64,000 bases of DNA from Selaginella tamariscina (Eukaryota; Streptophyta; Lycopodiopsida; Selaginellales; Selaginellaceae): NCBI GenBank assembly GCA_003024785.1, contig PUQB01000414.1, positions 160,829 to 224,828 of the forward strand. Direction: 5' to 3'. This document shows, piece by piece, positions 53,994 through 64,000 of this stretch; positions within the stretch are counted from its first letter, which is position 1; each line of letters starts with the position of its first letter. The notes under the pieces are model-generated. The model made no database searches. It saw only the letters and a list, made by a program, of their open reading frames with translations, and had not been told where the DNA came from. A program made the position numbers and the translations under genes.

Positions 53994-56900
53994 TTATCCT
54001 CCTCGTAAGAAAAACTTCTTCAGTTGTAAAACGTGAGCAACCAAAGGGTGCTTCTCGAGACTCACATCTTGCACTGTTGTAAACTTGAGGGCCAACTTGA
54101 CGAAGAATCTTATAAGGACCGAGCCATTTCCGCAAGAAACCTGGAGTGAATCCTTTTTGATGAAGTTCCGGAAAATGTACAAGAACAGGTCACCAATAGC
54201 AAACTGAGGAGGTGGCCGATGACGAGAATTTAATCCTGTTGTTGTTGAACTTGTGCCCGACCTAAATGTTCTGCTGAGGTAGCATACAATAAAGGAAGAG
54301 CTCGATCTAAGTAAGTTGCCCATATCGAGCTTCAGCATACTTAGGTTTGTGAGAAGCCAAACCAACTTCTGGAGGCATTCGAGGTCTCGCCCATACAATG
54401 CTTTGAATGGAGACATGCCAATGGAACTTTGAATGCCAGTGTTGTATGCAAATTCTAAGTATCGCAAATACCAATCCCAATCATTCTGAGTAGGATTTAC
54501 ATACTTAGAAATCATACCTTTAAAAGTCCGATTCAAACGCTCTAATCCATCTGTTTGTGGATGAAAGGAGATGTGAAAGATTGTTGAATTCCATCCGTGA
54601 AGTCAAAACCTTCAAAACTTCAGCAATAAAGGCAGGTCCATTATCTGATAAAATCCGTTCTGGACATGAATGGCGCAAAATTACCCGAGTGAGTAGAAAA
54701 TCAGCAACACTATGGGCCGTGGCATCTGGTAAAGCTCCAACCTCCACCAACGTGTCAAATAATCTGTTAAAACCACAACATATCGGTTGCCTGCTGAAGG
54801 TGGAAAAGGACCAATTAAATCCCATGCAACAAGTTCAAATGGCCGTTCCACCTGTATAGACTCTAAAGCACCAGTTGATCGTGAGGAGTTCCGAGTCTGA
54901 CACAATGAACAACTTCGTACGTACTGGATCACATCTTATCGCATATTCGGCCAGTAAAAAGAACGTTGTAAGCTGTCCAAAGTTCTTCGATAACCAAAAT
55001 GTCCACCAGATTGGTGAATCATGATATGCTGCAAGATACCTAGGAACAAAAGTGGTTGGAATTGCCAAACGTAGTGAAGTTATAACATCTGTGCCAATAA
55101 AATAAACCACACCGTCATGTATGCGAAATTGTGCCACAAAATGAAGAAAAAACGAGAGTTGGATGGTTGAGAAGGATTGGTTAGTGCCAAACGAATAGGT
55201 TGAATCCAAGCATCTGTTTCCTGAGCCCTTGAGACCTCTGCAAGAGATGGAATTGTAAGATCCAATTGATTGGCCATAACTGCACAAGGAGCCCTAGAAA
55301 GAGCATCAGCATCCACCATACTATCCCCGGGACGATGTTTGACCTCAAAGTCATACATTTGGAGCCGAAGTGCCCATCTGGCAGATCGTCCAAGCAACTT
55401 CTTATTCTTCATAAGGCAAAACAACTGCATGATCACACTCCAAAAGCATATGAGATCCATGGAGATATACATGAAGACGCTCAAAAGTCCACACTGCAGC
55501 TAAGCACTCAAGATCTGAAGCACAATAGTTGTTTTCAGGGCCTTGCAATGCCCTACTCACATATGCAATGGGATGTCGAACGGACTCATCACATACCTCA
55601 GTTTGCATTAGGACTCCACCAATACCTACGGAAGAAGCATCCGTTCGTAATATAAAAGGACGAGAAAAATCCGGATAATGAAGCACCGGAGGGGACGTCA
55701 AATACTTTCGTAGCTTAAAAAGAATCTTCACAATCGTCAGTCCACACAAAAGGAACATCCTCATGCAACAAAGCTCGCAAAGGAGCATTGACATCAGCCA
55801 AACGAGGTATAAAACGTCCTAAATATGTGACCTTACCAAAAATCGTCGTAAAGACCGTACATCTGTTGGACGAGGAAATTTCGCCACAGCCTCCACCTTG
55901 GATGGATCCACACGTAACCCCTCACGAGAAACCATGTACCCCAAATACGTAGTTTCAACTGTGCCAAAAACACACTTAGGCTTCTTCAACTTGAGCCCAT
56001 ACTCCCGTAAACGATCAAACACACGAGCTACTTCCTTGAGATGATCTTCCCAAGATCCCTGAGTATGAACCAGAATGTCATCCAAGTACTTTGCAACTGT
56101 CTCCAGAAACTCATCATTAAAAACTTCATCCATCATGCGCTGAAATGTGGCAGGAGCAGATACTAAACCAAAAGGCATAACAAGGAACTCATATAAACCA
56201 AAAGGAGTTCGGAATGCTGTTTTGGGAATGTCTTCGGGAGCCATAGGAATTTGCCAATAACCTGAAGCAAGATCCAATTTAGTAAACCAACGACTCTTAC
56301 CCAATTGATCTAACAAATCCTGTGTGTTCGGCAAGGGATAGCTATCTGGTTCTGTAACAGCATTGACGGGACGGTAATCCACCGTGAACCGCTTAGATCC
56401 ATCAGGTTTATCCACCAAATGGGGCTTGATGCCCATGGACTGAAAGAACGGCGAGCCAGCTTCTTCTCCAGCAACTCTGACACACATTTTCGTATAATGG
56501 CCAATTCTTTTGGAGATCGCCTTCGAACAGCAGCTTTAGAAGGTAAAGCGTCCCCTGTTCGAATGTGGTGTTGTGTTCGAACCTTAGCAGTGGGGGTGAT
56601 ATCTGTAGAGAAAAGATCTGAATATTTCTTCAATAATTGTTGTACCTGAAACTCTCGCTGAGAAGAAGTTGGTTCAGTTGCCACATGTACATTTCCAGAG
56701 TTCCTTGACACTGAGGACACCATTGCTGAAACATCTAGCTCATGCATGATGGCACTTGACAAAATTGCTCCACATTGCTTGAGAGGGAGTTTATCCAAAA
56801 GAAAAGGTGAATGACCTGGAAGTATTAACCGTCGAGGCCCAAATTGGCAACTTGCCTTACATGCATTTAACCAAGTACACCCAAGAATAATATCAAAAAT

Positions 56901-57545
56901 CTGGTGTGAGAATACATGGAGTTGCAACTCGTCTGCATAAGTTCCCAAACTGCAAAGGTACTTGAGCAAGTGTAGACGAAGCAGCTCGAGTACATCCATC
57001 GCCATACAACACATGTAAAGCTTCCTTGCTTGGCATCGTTGTCAAAGCACAACGTGTAACCACATTAGCAGAAATCGAAGAAATACTAGAACCTGTATCA
57101 ATAAGAATAGTTACAGGGGTACCATGTATGAAACCTTGTAGTGTAAATGGAGATAACCCTTTATGAGGAGTTCGCGAAGCTTGAGGTGAAAAAGAAAGAA
57201 AAGATGAAGGACTAGGAGATGAAGGAAAAGTGTTAGGTGCCTTCGTACCCAACACACCTACTCGTTTCCCGCCTCCACAGGAGCAACATCCACAACAGCA
57301 ACCGGTTGATTCTGACCTGGACGCCAACCTGGATATGGTGGTCGCCAATCGGGAAACCGCCGACAATGTTGGTAAGTGTGACCAAGTACACCACAGCCCA
57401 ACAAGACAATCGTCGTCGTCCTTGTCCTTGACCACGACCAGCACCACAACCAGCACGAGCAGCTTCTACCTCCATAGGCACAGGACCAGCAGGCGCATTG
57501 AAAGTTGGAGGAGTGATGGCCTCTGGAATGGATGCAAGTTGTAAC
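53994..57545 (-). pseudogene. gag(partial)-pol of the truncated gypsy element
   Basis: Minus-strand order: knuckle CGVLGHTYQHC; protease PVTILIDTGSSISSISANVV (about 57,110); RT DYRPVNAVTEPDSYPLP, WFTKLDLASGYWQIPM, FGLYEFLVMPFGLVSAPATF and AKYLDDILVHTQG (56,430-56,060), with the YLDD catalytic box intact; RNase H PFILRTDASSVGIGGVLMQ (about 55,650) and HPIAYVSRAL; integrase finger region SCSLCQTRNSSRSTG (about 54,900); core ELVAWDLIGPFPPSAGNRYV and ERILSDNGPAFIAEVL (54,830-54,620); and an end with STGIQ-like GIQSSIGMSPFKALYGRD. At least seven frame changes divide it. Compared with the relic at 25 kb, residues are well preserved, so the copy is fairly young. Confidence 0.87.
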
Positions 57546-58035
57546 TAAAATGGGCATGGCTATAGTCCCATTTCCTAATAATTAGCAATTTTAGCTATTT
57601 AATTAGCATTTTCTAATATTAAAGGAATATTCTTTAGAATATATGTTTGAAAAGAGAATATTCTTTAGAATATTCTATTTTGTATTCTACCCTTTAATAA
57701 ATTATAGCATTCATTGAACAAAAATTAATAACATTATAAAAGTAGAAGTATTAAATTATATAATATATTGCCTAATATAACAATTAAGGAAGAGCATAAG
57801 AGGTACATTATATAAATATTGATGTTGTTATTAAAATATTAATATTTAAATATAACATTATTAATTAAAAATTTGTAGTAGTAATAATATATATAAAATC
57901 CTATAATAATATAGTCAATCTTCCATATCATTTTTTAAATTTATATAGTTAAGTATACAATTTGGTACTATTATTAAAGAGTTTATAATAATTATGAATA
58001 TTAAATATATGATATTTTATAATTTTGTAATTGCT
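57546..58035. other. AT-rich spacer
   Basis: AT-rich DNA with two copies of GAATATTCTTTAGAATAT (57,626 and 57,656), a near-perfect palindrome related to motifs at 12,350 and 63.2 kb. No gene seen. Confidence 0.5.
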
Positions 58036-61000
58036 TTAAGCTTCAGAAAACATACATTCCCTTGCAGTTTTGTTAATCGTGACTTTATCAACGCTTCTTG
58101 ACATCCACCCATATCGAATGGATTTAACATTTATAAAACATGCTGGGTCTTTTTGATTGGGAGACCATGTTTTCTCTAGGCATCCATTATATCTTTCGCT
58201 CTCCTTCTCGTGTCGCCTTTTTTGTGGTTTGAACCATGCAACCTTAACAATACTATTTTTTGTGATTACTTCAGGTGTGTCGATAATTTGACCCATCCAA
58301 ATAGGCTGATTATATGACGCATCTGGAGTAATGAGAACCATCATTAGTTTTTGAAGATCCTTGCAGCAATCAAAGTATGCTTTAGGTTTTTGGTTCCTTT
58401 GTCCAACAAAGTGTGGGGTTTGCACTTCCACATCACTACTGGCTTCTATGTCGTCTGTGCTCAGTGATGTCATTTCAATCTCCTCTCGCCACCTTGTTTT
58501 AGGCCAGAAAGGGTGTTGCAATTCTGTACTTGTGACAGTAGGCCCTTCCAACTCTCGAACAACAGTCTCCCAATAGTTGACCACATGCTTATATAGTTCT
58601 GAGTAACCAGTTGCCTTATCAGAATTCTTTGGCATCGATTTTTGAACCCATGCCACATATTTTTTGATGCCATCAATAATAACCTCTTGTTCCTTGAGCT
58701 GGGCACTCAATGGAATAGGGTCTGGTTGTCCTTCTGGGAGAAGTGGCTTTCCATCCTCTCCACTTTTGAAGAGCATTAAGCCCTCTTTCGGTAACCACTC
58801 CTGCTCTGATGGCCGTAACTTGTACTGCATAATAGGTATACCATCTCGTATGGAGAAAAAGAATTGTAGCGGCACAAGGTGACCAACTAAAGAATCACTC
58901 CCTTCTTTTATATACTCCTTGAGAAATTTTTTGAAGTCTGGCACCTCAGTCACAAGCAAAGCACAACTTTTTTTGGAGATGCAATTTTCAAAAAGATTCA
59001 TCATATGCGGTAAGGTAAGTGCACTTGTCCTTTTTGTAGAGTTGGAGACCTTGCTGAAGAACGCATCAATATCTTCATGAGTGTGACCAACCATAAGGAA
59101 ACTGAGCGTGATTGTTTCAAACACACCTTTGGCAACAAGCATTGACAAGTATGCTAGCACATATCTAGAAAATAAAAGTAAGTATGAGCTTGAGAAACCC
59201 TTAAGTAAAATGATTTACCTATTTTTGTTCTCGCCTGCACAATTATCCATCTGTAAAAGCAAATGACGAGGAAGCTTATTTGATGTTGAGGACACATGTA
59301 CACTATTTGAGCTAGATCCCTCCACTGAACCTGAACTCTCAACAGGGCCATCTGTTTTTTGTGCAGGTTGCTGACAATGCCTCTCATATTCCCAAGTAGC
59401 CTCAAGTGCAGACGTGTTCATGAGAGCATTATGTAAAGGTTGAAGGTGTTGTTTCTTCACTTTGAGATCACTGATAGGACTTGTCTGTGAGTGGGCTTCA
59501 AGGTTTCTGAAACACATGGCTAACGACCCAATAGTGAAATTGGAGTCGCTAGACCAATGTGGAAGTGAAAAGTGTCCATATGACTCACAACCGTGTCCAT
59601 GTGTTAGCACACCTGTAAAGAAATCGGAAGTTTCATGACATTTCCAAGGCACTTTGGTGTTGCAAAGAGCTTTGGAATGCTGGTCTTTGAATGATCCATC
59701 TTGTCATGGATCAAGCACAGGTACTCTGATGGGCGTGACACAGAAAGCATGCGGTGTGCATAGTACTGAGACCGCAAGTTTGTTGTGCAATCATGTGGGC
59801 CTCCATCTTCCTTTGAATGGTAGTGATCTCCACCAAGGTTTTTGCACAAGCCTCTGCAGCCTTCAATGATGTACAAGTGTCACACTTAGAAAAGCTAGAG
59901 TGTTTTGCAATCTCCACATCCTTAAAATGAGTATTCCATATGTTGTTGAAGGTACCAGTGCAGATTGCTTGGAGCCCCATCAAACTGAGGCACTTGTTCA
60001 CATGTTCACACAGTTTCAATTGAGTGTAGATTGAAGGTAAAACCTTGAGATTTTCCCTGACCCCTGCATTTGTGGTTCGGCATTTGTGAGGCATCCTGTC
60101 TGCATTTGCTTCCACAAAAGCCTTGAGTATCTCTATGGCTGCCATGATGTGAGAGCGGGTTTTGACCAAGCCAGTGTTCCCATGAACTGAGGTTCGCGCT
60201 CCATCTAGCCACTCATCCCTCCGACGGTAGAACGTGGTCTTTGGGATCCCGTATATACTGTACCAAGCTTTGAAGCAGATGGCCACCTTATTAAATACCA
60301 TGGATGTACTCTGATAACCTGTGTCCGAGGCCATTCCATCAATACACCCAGTTAGTGCAGCATATACAAACTCATGCCTTTGCTTTTGGGTGAGCATACG
60401 AAAGACATGTCTACATTGGGTAATTTCATTCCGGTCTGCCATCTGACAACACTTCTTCTTGCAACAGTCAATCGTGGAAATGCTCGTAACACTTTCGGAA
60501 GATGTAGGATCCATCTTTACCCTCTTGCTGAAACTTGCAGGGGAAGATCTACAACCCATGAATCGCCTTTTTCTTACAATAGGACCAATGCAAGGAACCT
60601 CTTCAAATATGAGTTGTTCTTCCGGGTTGTTATTATTGAAATCCAACCCAGAATATGTTGAACCATCTTGCCGTCTTAATTCAGATGTTCGCCACCTCAC
60701 GAGGGATCCAGGATACAATGTGCCATTAGGTGAAACCTCTGTCACAACTACACCCACGAAGTCGGACCCTAGTTTCTCTTCTGACACTGCTTCCATTGGA
60801 TTTATAGCTGTGATGATGCCTCTTCCGACTTCAATCTCACGAAGAAAGAGAATCACCTCATCCATCACAGCAGGCAAGCCATCATCTGGTAAACTCGTGC
60901 TACTATTTGTTTGTGACTCTGCATATTCTGTGTCAGCCTTGACTTCATCCAAATTCCACAATACAGGAGAACCCTCCTCAAATTCCATTCCCAGAACCTC

Positions 61001-61153
61001 AACATGCTTGAAAATGGTGTTCACCCATACGTACACACAAGATCCTTGGGAAATATTGTGACATGATGCATTATTATCTCGAACTTCCACAGTTCCAGTG
61101 CCAACTATCTCGTTGTTCCGAAGAAGACATACTTTATCTCCAGTATTAAACAT
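58036..61153 (-). CDS. DUF7869-like protein, possible transposase-derived gene
   Basis: A large protein starting at ATG 61153 (MFNTGDKVCLLRNNEIVGTG), just after a good acceptor (tttatgtgcag at 61160). The N-terminal half has small beta-rich segments (GTLYPGSLVRWRTSELRRQD). A cysteine/zinc-like and helix-turn region follows (GIPKTTFYRRRDEWLDGAR; AGVRENLKVLPSIYTQL; KCDTCTSLKAAEACAK). The second half has the conserved run CLIHDKMDHSKTSIPK, LLLQMDNCAGENKNR/YVLAYLS and FLMVGHTHEDIDAFFSKVSN, which I recognise as DUF7869-type. The spaced acidic residues (D-x-M-D, Q-M-D-N, H-E-D-I-D) resemble an RNase H-like DDE/D core; that reading is inference. The end carries AWFKPQKRR and NGCLEKTWSPNQKD. A 54-bp intron (59218-59165) is in phase. 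Two frame slips (about 59780 and 59665) fit single-base losses. It could be a host gene or a transposon gene. Confidence 0.7.
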
Positions 61154-61159
61154 ATTGTC

Positions 61160-62389
61160 CTGCACATAAATAATTGTATTATTTATGATATCTGTTTATG
61201 CAATATTTTTAAGAAATCTGAATTACGGTTACTTAATAATATGCATATGCAATAATACATAATTATGTTTAGAGATAATATCTCATGTTTGATTAATACA
61301 ACTGATGGGCGGGATTAATCCCGCCCACGAATCCCTCCGACGAGGAACGGTCGGCGGGATTAATCCCGCCGCCGACTCAACCCCTTCGGAGAGAGTCGGC
61401 GGGATTAATCCCGCCTTGGACTCCCTCCGACAAGGAAGAGCCGGCGGGATTAATCCCGCCGCCTCTTCCTCCTCGGGGGGAGTCCGGCGGGATTAATCCC
61501 GCCGACTCTCTCCGACGAGGAAGGGAGTCCGGCGGGATTAATCCCGCCGCCGACTCAACCCCTTCGGAGAGAGTCGGCGGGATTAATCCCGCCTTGGACT
61601 CCCTCCGACAAGGAAGAGCCGGCGGGATTAATCCCGCCGCCTCTTCCTCCTCGGGGGGAGTCCGGCGGGATTAATCCCGCCGACTCTCTCCGACGAGGAA
61701 GGGAGTCCGGCGGGATTAATCCCGCCGACTCATCCTCGCCGGAGAGAGTCGGCGGGATTAATCCCGCCGGACTCCCTTCCTCGTCGGAGGAAGAGGCGGC
61801 GGGATTAATCCCGCCGGCTCTTCCTTGTCGGAGGGAGTCCAAGGCGGGATTAATCCCGCCCACAATTCTTACGACGGGGAATGGGTGGCGGGATTAAACC
61901 CGCACATAACTCTCTCCAAAACTATGATTTCAAAGAGATCTCGGGATAAATCCTGTCCCCAAATCTTTAAAACAGGAAGTGGTGGCGAGATTAATCCCGC
62001 CACCCCTTCCCTGCCTCCTAAAATGGTTGGCGGGATTAATCCCGCCGACAACTCTTTCTAATAAATTCTGGTAACTCTTCATCAGTTGAGAAGGTTATCG
62101 ACGGGATTAATCCCGCCACTCTTTTTCAGTGGCGGAGAAGCATTGCCCGGAGATGGTGGCGGGATTAATCCCGCCACTTCTTCAAAGAGGCGAAAAAGAA
62201 ATGGCCGGATTAATCCCGCCGCCCCGGTTAACCTAGAATATTAAGTTAAAAGGATATTTAAACGGATAAATCCCTAACGGAATATATTATAATCCTAATG
62301 CATTTCTAAACCCCTAAATTGTAATTTTAAGAGAGAATGTAAGAGAGTGAATCTTAATAAGTATTTTTAAATTTGTTTATAATACTTAC
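61160..62389 (-). other. Probable 5' intron of the DUF7869-like gene, holding the palindrome array
   Basis: The donor ACAA/gtaagtatt at 62389 and the acceptor tttatgtgcag/GAC at 61160 bracket 1,230 bp. The intron would separate a leader exon from the ATG exon. Its splice signals are the best matches in the vicinity, but no transcript evidence is available from sequence alone. Confidence 0.5.
61308..62220. repeat. Array of about 20 GC-rich 18-bp palindromes
   Basis: The perfect palindrome GGCGGGATTAATCCCGCC starts at 61308, 61353, 61398, 61443, 61486, 61531, 61576, 61621, 61664, 61709, 61751, 61798, 61843, 62029 and 62158. Variants start at 61887, 61984, 62100 and 62203, and a worn copy lies near 61,941. 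Spacing is 42-47 bp, mostly 45. Spacers are GC-rich and related (CTCCCTCCGACAAGGAAGAG, ACTCTCTCCGACGAGGAAGG). 61353-61530 and 61531-61708 are identical. From about 61,709 to 61,860 the pattern continues as the reverse complement, and copies decay towards 62,220. Each copy can form a hairpin; GGATTAATCC within it is a pair of inverted TAATCC sites. Confidence 0.97.
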
Positions 62390-62575
62390 TTGTAAACAGC
62401 ACTGAAGGCGCCGTGCTTTCCTATAAAGAATAGCACCCAATTTAATCTCGCTCCTGAGATGATCACTATGAAGAAAAAAGAAGATCTAAAGAGTGAAAAA
62501 TACAGAAATGAAGAAACCCTTGCCGGAGAAAGAACCAGATCTGAATTTGAGTGGGAAATTAAATGCATTTTCAAA
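62390..62575 (-). other. Possible untranslated leader exon of the DUF7869-like gene
   Basis: Sequence upstream of the donor at 62389 is less AT-rich than its surroundings. It contains an open minus-strand stretch that is out of phase with the ATG exon, so it is more likely leader than coding. The transcription start is not identifiable. Confidence 0.35.
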
Positions 62576-62840
62576 TTTACATGTCAGACCGACAATACAT
62601 ATGTCAGAAATTCAAATTTTTTAAAAAGAACAGAAAATAAAATTTAAGATGAGTTGACACAAATATCCGACACTCTGACATATATACTCTCCAGTTCCAA
62701 TGAGTATTTTAAAATTGCATTTAATGTTATTCAAGTGATTCAAGCTGTTTAATATTACGAAATTTTAGACTATATTCTACATTCTTAGTATTCAAGTATA
62801 TTTATATTATATATATATATAAATATATACTTATACAATA
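62576..62840. other. AT-rich spacer
   Basis: Presumed promoter side of the DUF7869-like gene. It has a short TA run (62,800-62,828) and no other feature. Confidence 0.4.
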
Positions 62841-62844
62841 AATA

Positions 62845-63890
62845 AATTGATATATTATTATGTATCATTTAAAATATATTCATAGTCTGTTTATTATTAT
62901 TATTTTCTTAATTACTCGAGTATTTAGTTTTCATTTCCTAGTATCAATGGGATATTCTTTAATATTTTATTAATATTTGAAGAATATTCTAATATTAAAC
63001 CTGATTATCATAATTAAATTAGTCTTGTTCTTAATTATTGCTACATTTGTATATATTAATGGGATTTTCTCAATTAATTTGTTATTATTTCAAGAATATT
63101 CATGTGTTAAACCTTATTATCAATATTAAATTAATACACACTATGAACATATTTTAAATTATACATAATAATACATCATTTTATCTAATATATAGTCATA
63201 ATAGTTTTAATAATATATATATTAATATCATTTCCTTAATTACTTGAGTAATTAATCTTCTTTATATTAATGGGATATTCTTTATTATTTTCTTATTATT
63301 CCAAGAATATTCCAATATTAAACATGATTATGATAATTAATTTAGTTAATTATTTGAGTACTTAATTTACATTTGTATATATTAATGGGATTTTCTCAAT
63401 TAATTTCTTATTATTTCAAGAATATTTCAATGTTAAACCTTTTTATCAATATTAAATAATTACACACTATGAACATATTTTAAATTATACATAATAATAC
63501 ATCATTTTATCTAATATATAGTCATATATAGTTTTAATAATATATATATTAATATCATTTCCTTAATTACTTGAGTAATTAATCTTCTTTATATTAATGG
63601 GATATTCTTTATTATTTTCTTATTATTCCAAGAATATTCCAATATTAAACATGATTATCATAATTAATTTAGTTAATTATTTGAGTACTTAATTTACATT
63701 TGTATATATTAATGGGATTTTCTCAATTAATTTCTTATTATTTCAAGAATATTTCAATGTTAAACCTTTTTATCAATATTAAATTAATATATATTATTAA
63801 AACTATATATGGCTATATATTAGATAAAATCATATATTATTATGTATAATTTAAAATATGTTCCTAGTGTGTTTATTAATTTTATTTTCT
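62845..63890. repeat. AT-rich 326-bp tandem repeat with inverted flanks
   Basis: About 2.6 direct copies with a 326-bp period, for example TACACACTATGAACATATTT at 63135 and 63461, and ATTAATGGGATATTCTTTAT at 63,269 and 63,594. Each unit also contains the related pair AATGGGATATTC / AAGAATATTCC. Flanks near 62,854 and 63,830 carry the reverse complement of the unit's ATACATAATAATACATC segment, so the array sits between oppositely oriented copies. Confidence 0.88.
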
Positions 63891-64000
63891 TAATTATTCG
63901 ATGTTTGTTTTGCACACATATATAAACACAATCATAAATTTACACACGCATTACAAGAACTTACAAAAACACATATGCACACACAGGCACAACCCTAAAA
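63891..64000. other. AT-rich window edge
   Basis: CA-rich simple sequence ending in AACCCTAAAA, which resembles a telobox, so a gene may begin just beyond the window. Confidence 0.3.

Larger units (their letters stand above)
53785..57545 (-). mobile_element. 5'-truncated Ty3/gypsy retrotransposon
   Basis: The 3' LTR lies at 53785-53993. The coding region runs right to left from a gag zinc knuckle at about 57,400 to the integrase end at 53,994. Sequence right of 57,545 is AT-rich with no LTR match, so the 5' LTR and most of gag are missing. A polypurine tract GAGGAGGATAAT precedes the 3' LTR. It lies 188 bp downstream of the adenylate kinase stop. Confidence 0.88.

Noticed and set aside
61308-62220. 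CRISPR-like array
   Set aside because: Regular 18-bp repeats with short spacers look CRISPR-like, but the spacers are related to each other and partly identical, there are no cas genes, and the context is eukaryotic.
62661-62675. CCGACACTCTGA resembling a CACTA (En/Spm) transposase-binding motif
   Set aside because: A single occurrence with no matching subterminal cluster or CACTA end.
63990-64000. Telomere-like sequence at the window edge
   Set aside because: A single ACCCTAAA is a telobox-like motif, not a telomere array.

Overview
This is nuclear DNA of a land plant. Two PLS-class pentatricopeptide-repeat genes, the plant augmin subunit AUG5, a plant-type mitochondrial carrier and teloboxes in front of start codons all point that way. 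The wording of the PPR repeats and the very short introns (47-54 bp in several genes) resemble a lycophyte such as Selaginella; that lineage call is an inference. Intergenic DNA is very AT-rich and full of CA/TA/GA microsatellites, many of them inside introns.

Layout. 1-9.6 kb: a PPR gene (+), a TPR-SET lysine-methyltransferase-like gene (-), a second PPR gene (-) and an unidentified conserved five-exon gene (-). 10.2-13.2 kb: a broken hAT transposase and two exon fragments resembling a tomosyn-type R-SNARE coiled coil. 15.4-17.5 kb: an unidentified, cleanly spliced gene (+). 18.1-24.0 kb: a complete 12-exon AUG5 gene (-). 25-42 kb: a retrotransposon graveyard, holding a decayed Ty3/gypsy relic, a plus-strand gypsy element (28.06-32.94 kb), a large imperfect foldback (33.1-34.7 kb) and a minus-strand chromodomain gypsy element with both LTRs and a 5-bp target-site duplication (34.958-40.370 kb). 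43.2-53.6 kb: a housekeeping island with EF1B-gamma (-), an unidentified gene (+), MTA/SAH nucleosidase (-), a mitochondrial carrier (+) sharing an 83-bp divergent promoter with the nucleosidase, and adenylate kinase (+). 53.8-57.5 kb: a 5'-truncated gypsy element (-). 58.0-62.6 kb: a DUF7869-like gene (-) whose 5' intron holds about 20 copies of an 18-bp GC-rich palindrome. 62.8-63.9 kb: an AT-rich 326-bp tandem repeat.

Two points matter most. First, the palindrome array at 61,308-62,220 is the most unusual structure in the window: a GC-rich, roughly 45-bp-periodic array of GGCGGGATTAATCCCGCC inside an AT-rich intron, with an exact 178-bp duplication and an inverted half. Second, nearly all conserved genes (both PPRs, SET, AUG5, EF1B-gamma, the carrier, adenylate kinase, the DUF7869-like gene) contain frame changes that can be explained by one or two bases missing from, or added to, a short homopolymer, with coding sense otherwise preserved. 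I read these as uncorrected long-read assembly errors rather than pseudogenes. The nucleosidase gene has none, and gene models should be read with this in mind.
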